A stretch of 64,000 bases of DNA, from positions 121,076,615 to 121,140,614 of the forward strand of contig NW_023603184.1 of NCBI RefSeq assembly GCF_014898055.3. Direction: 5' to 3'. This document shows, in pieces, positions 62,300 to 64,000 of this stretch. How positions within the stretch are numbered: the first letter of the stretch is position 1; the number at the start of each line of letters is the position of its first letter. Position numbers and translations under genes: made by a program. This DNA is from Talpa occidentalis. Its lineage: Eukaryota; Chordata; Mammalia; Eulipotyphla; Talpidae. The notes beneath the pieces were generated by a model. The model saw only the letters and a list, made by a program, of their open reading frames with translations. It searched no databases and was not told where the DNA came from.

Positions 62300-62374
62300 T
62301 GGGGATTGGTCGGGCTGACTCCCCCCCTCGGCCAGATAAGGCTCCTCAGAGGCTCAGGCGCCTGCCAATCCCCA
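62300..62374. promoter_or_regulatory. Paired inverted CCAAT boxes upstream of PLCL1
   Basis: TGGGGATTGG at 62300-62309 is matched perfectly by its reverse complement CCAATCCCCA at 62365-62374, 55 bp apart. Both contain a CCAAT core, the binding site of NF-Y. Their position about 530-600 bp before the ATG, inside the CpG island, fits a promoter role. Confidence 0.55.
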
Positions 62375-62742
62375 CGGGCTGTCAAAACAAGTCTTCCCTC
62401 CCTGTCACAACAGAGCGGAGTGGAGGCCGCCGCCGCTCTTCCTGAGGCTGCCGAGCCGCTGTCCCCGGCCGGGCAGGTGGCGGGCGAGCGGGGCCGCGGC
62501 CACCCTGCTCCGGCCCGCCTCGGGCTGCGCGCGCCCCAGCCTCGGCGGCCGCCCGCCCGGGCGCCCGGTGCCTTTTGTCTGTGGCGGAGCGGGCGTTTGC
62601 ATCACATTTCGGACACCTCCCTTTCCTTTTCGCCACTCCTCCTCCTCCCGCTCACATCTCCTCTCTCCCGCGCCCCCCACCCCCTGAACTGCCTGACCGC
62701 CGAGCTCCCGGACCAGAGCCCGCGGGCGCTGCTATCCTAGCG

Positions 62743-62790
62743 ATGTCTTCTCTCCAGAAAGTTGCCGCCGCCGCTGCCGCCGGGCAGTGA
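62743..62790 (+). other. Upstream ORF 1 in PLCL1 5' leader
   Basis: ATG followed by 14 more codons and TGA, encoding MSSLQKVAAAAAAGQ. It ends 110 bp before the PLCL1 start. The context GCGATGT is moderate (G at -3, T at +4). The GCC repeat giving the Ala run is typical of GC-rich leaders. It is a uORF only if transcription starts upstream of it, which I cannot show. Confidence 0.5.
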
Positions 62791-62821
62791 AACAAAGTCT
62801 GGCGGGGCCGCCTCTCGGTGC

Positions 62822-62908
62822 ATGAGCGCACCGGTCCCCAGCGCCTGGACTCCGCTGGCTGCCGTGCGGTGCCCCCCGGGAGCCGGAGACGCGCCGGGCC
62901 ATGGCTGA
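62822..62908 (+). other. Upstream ORF 2 overlapping PLCL1 start
   Basis: ATG plus 27 codons and TGA in a frame different from PLCL1. Its stop (62906-62908) lies 5 bases past the PLCL1 ATG at 62901. An overlapping uORF of this kind usually lowers initiation at the main start and leaves leaky scanning as the main route. The context TGCATGA is weak. Confidence 0.5.
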
Positions 62909-63142
62909 GGGCGCGGCGGGCAGGGAGGGTCCTGCGCAGCCCGACGCGGCCGGGGGCGAAGATGATTCCCGAGTGGGCCTAGACGTCGCCTCCGGGGACT
63001 GCGTGGCGGCGGCCCCTGGGGACCGGGCGAGGGACCGTCGCAGCGGGGTCGCGCTGCAGGGCGCTGCAGGGGCCCCGGCGGACAGCGAAGCCGGCCTCCT
63101 GGAGGCGGCGCGGGCGACCCCCGGCGCAGCAGCATCATTAAG
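62901..63142 (+). CDS. PLCL1: PLCL1 coding exon 1 (partial gene)
   Basis: Start of phospholipase C-like 1 (PRIP-1), a catalytically inactive PLC relative that binds inositol trisphosphate, PP1 and GABARAP and affects GABA-A receptor signalling (family knowledge). The N-terminus MAEGAAGREG, the stretch RDRRSGVAL and the segment PADSEAGLLEAARATP match human PLCL1. The start context GGGCCATGG is a strong Kozak site. The exon ends ATTAAG/GTAAGC. From ATG to donor it is 242 bp, where 243 would be expected. After AARATP the next residues, RRSSIIK, are readable only one frame over, because the C-run at 63118-63122 has five Cs instead of six. All later domains (PH, EF-hand, X/Y, C2) lie outside the window. 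Confidence 0.9.
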
Positions 63143-64000
63143 GTAAGCCAGGCCTCAGAGCCCCCTGGAACGCGCGGGGCGGTGGTGGGTGGGTCGGGAA
63201 CCCCGGCAGGATGTGTGGGGTCCGGAGGCGTTGCAGGCTCGGCATTGTTTTCTCCCACCTCCTTCATCATCAAACCTTCCTTCCTTGTCTGGAGGTTCCC
63301 AGACTCGGCTCTTGGTCGTGAGAAGCAGAAGTGATTTCTTTTTTCCTGACCGCGGAGGAAAAGTTCCGCTCTGCGTCTTTGCATTGTGATAGCTGCTTTT
63401 CCTCACTTTCTCTGAAAGCCACACTAAACCTTTGACGAAAGGAGATCGAGACAACTCAATATAAATGCAGACCCACGGCGAGGTTGTGCACTGCTCCCCA
63501 GAGAAAGGTTAGCTTTTCCGCACTGTCAAGGGAATGTACAGTGTGCCTGCAAGTGGGAAACAAAAAGCAAAGCAAAGCAAAACAAACCAACCAACTCGAG
63601 CCCTCTAGACTCAGATGGTCCCTACGTCCCAAGAAGCTTGAAGTTTCCTGGTAGGCAGGCTGAGCTTTCAGTGAACCCTGCGGCAAAGTAAAGAGCCTTG
63701 TGGAGCCCAGAGTTTCTGCGCTGCGGGAAGCGCCATCGGAAAGCAATCAATCCCCCCAGCATCTTCCTGGATCCTTGTGGTTTCCACCTCATCCAGGGAA
63801 AAAGCCTGCGACCCCTGAACTGCCAGACAGGATTTCTCTCCATCTGTTTCACAAGAAATGTGACAACCCCCTGCCCTGCCCCCATCTTTGCCCCTCTTTC
63901 TTCCATTTGGGGCTTGTCTCCTGTTTGAAATGTCATCTTTTGGGTGCATGTTTTGGGGGTCAGATACTCCCCCCAACCCCCGCTATCCCAACAAATCCCA
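63143..64000 (+). other. PLCL1: PLCL1 intron 1 (5' part)
   Basis: Begins with the consensus donor GTAAGC and runs off the window. GC content falls away from the island. I see no exon or repeat in it. Confidence 0.75.

Larger units (their letters stand above)
62180..63200. promoter_or_regulatory. PLCL1: CpG island at PLCL1 promoter and exon 1
   Basis: GC- and CpG-dense block covering the presumed PLCL1 promoter, 5' leader and first coding exon. It contains ATTGG at 62305-62309 and CCAAT at 62365-62369. No TATA box was seen, as is usual for CpG-island promoters. The transcription start probably lies between about 62380 and 62740, which is inference. Confidence 0.8.

Noticed and set aside
62078..62740. 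220-codon open frame upstream of PLCL1
   Set aside because: Lies in the GC-rich promoter, has no recognisable domain and differs in frame from PLCL1; best read as leader and promoter DNA.
62737..63384. 215-codon minus-strand open frame over PLCL1 exon 1
   Set aside because: Shadow of the GC-rich coding exon on the other strand.

Overview
This is mammalian nuclear DNA. It has AT-rich introns and intergenic sequence, two GC-rich CpG islands, many L1 fragments, old MIR/hAT/Tigger fossils and at least 27 copies of a tRNA-derived SINE. Two genes are recognised from their exons: BOLL (boule, a germ-cell RNA-binding protein of the DAZ family) on the minus strand, and the first coding exon of PLCL1 (catalytically inactive phospholipase C-like 1, PRIP-1) on the plus strand. 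This divergent BOLL/PLCL1 arrangement matches human 2q33.1. The SINE (tRNA-type head, body of about 250 bp, AATAAATCTTT tail) resembles the Vic-1-type SINE of camelids as I remember it. A camelid or related laurasiatherian is therefore my best guess for the host, not a demonstrated fact.

Layout. 1-16 kb is intergenic sequence beyond the BOLL 3' end, with SINEs, a MIR and one unexplained coding-like patch at the left edge. 17.09-47.78 kb holds BOLL, whose eleven coding exons I could place with consensus splice sites. Joined, they encode 295 residues, the length I recall for mouse BOLL, with every exon junction in phase. BOLL introns carry SINEs, L1 fragments (a plus-strand L1 block at 31.3-34.4 kb), a Tigger remnant (37.2-37.8 kb) and a duplicated 163-bp repeat that brackets exon 10. 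A CpG island at 46.8-48.7 kb contains BOLL exon 1. 48.7-61.9 kb is the intergenic gap, with two antisense L1 fragments (50.1-52.0 and 54.0-55.5 kb) and a striking inverted pair of LTR-like elements (55.84-56.69 kb). A second CpG island at 62.2-63.2 kb contains PLCL1 exon 1, preceded by two upstream ORFs. The window ends in PLCL1 intron 1.

The two genes are not known to share a pathway; their start codons lie about 15 kb apart and each has its own CpG island. I found no undescribed gene system. The observations most worth checking are: an apparent one-base loss that breaks the PLCL1 reading frame just before the exon 1 donor; replacement of the internal BOLL start methionine by ACG; direct repeats flanking BOLL exon 10; the LTR palindrome; and a SINE lineage that carries a shared 3' tag.
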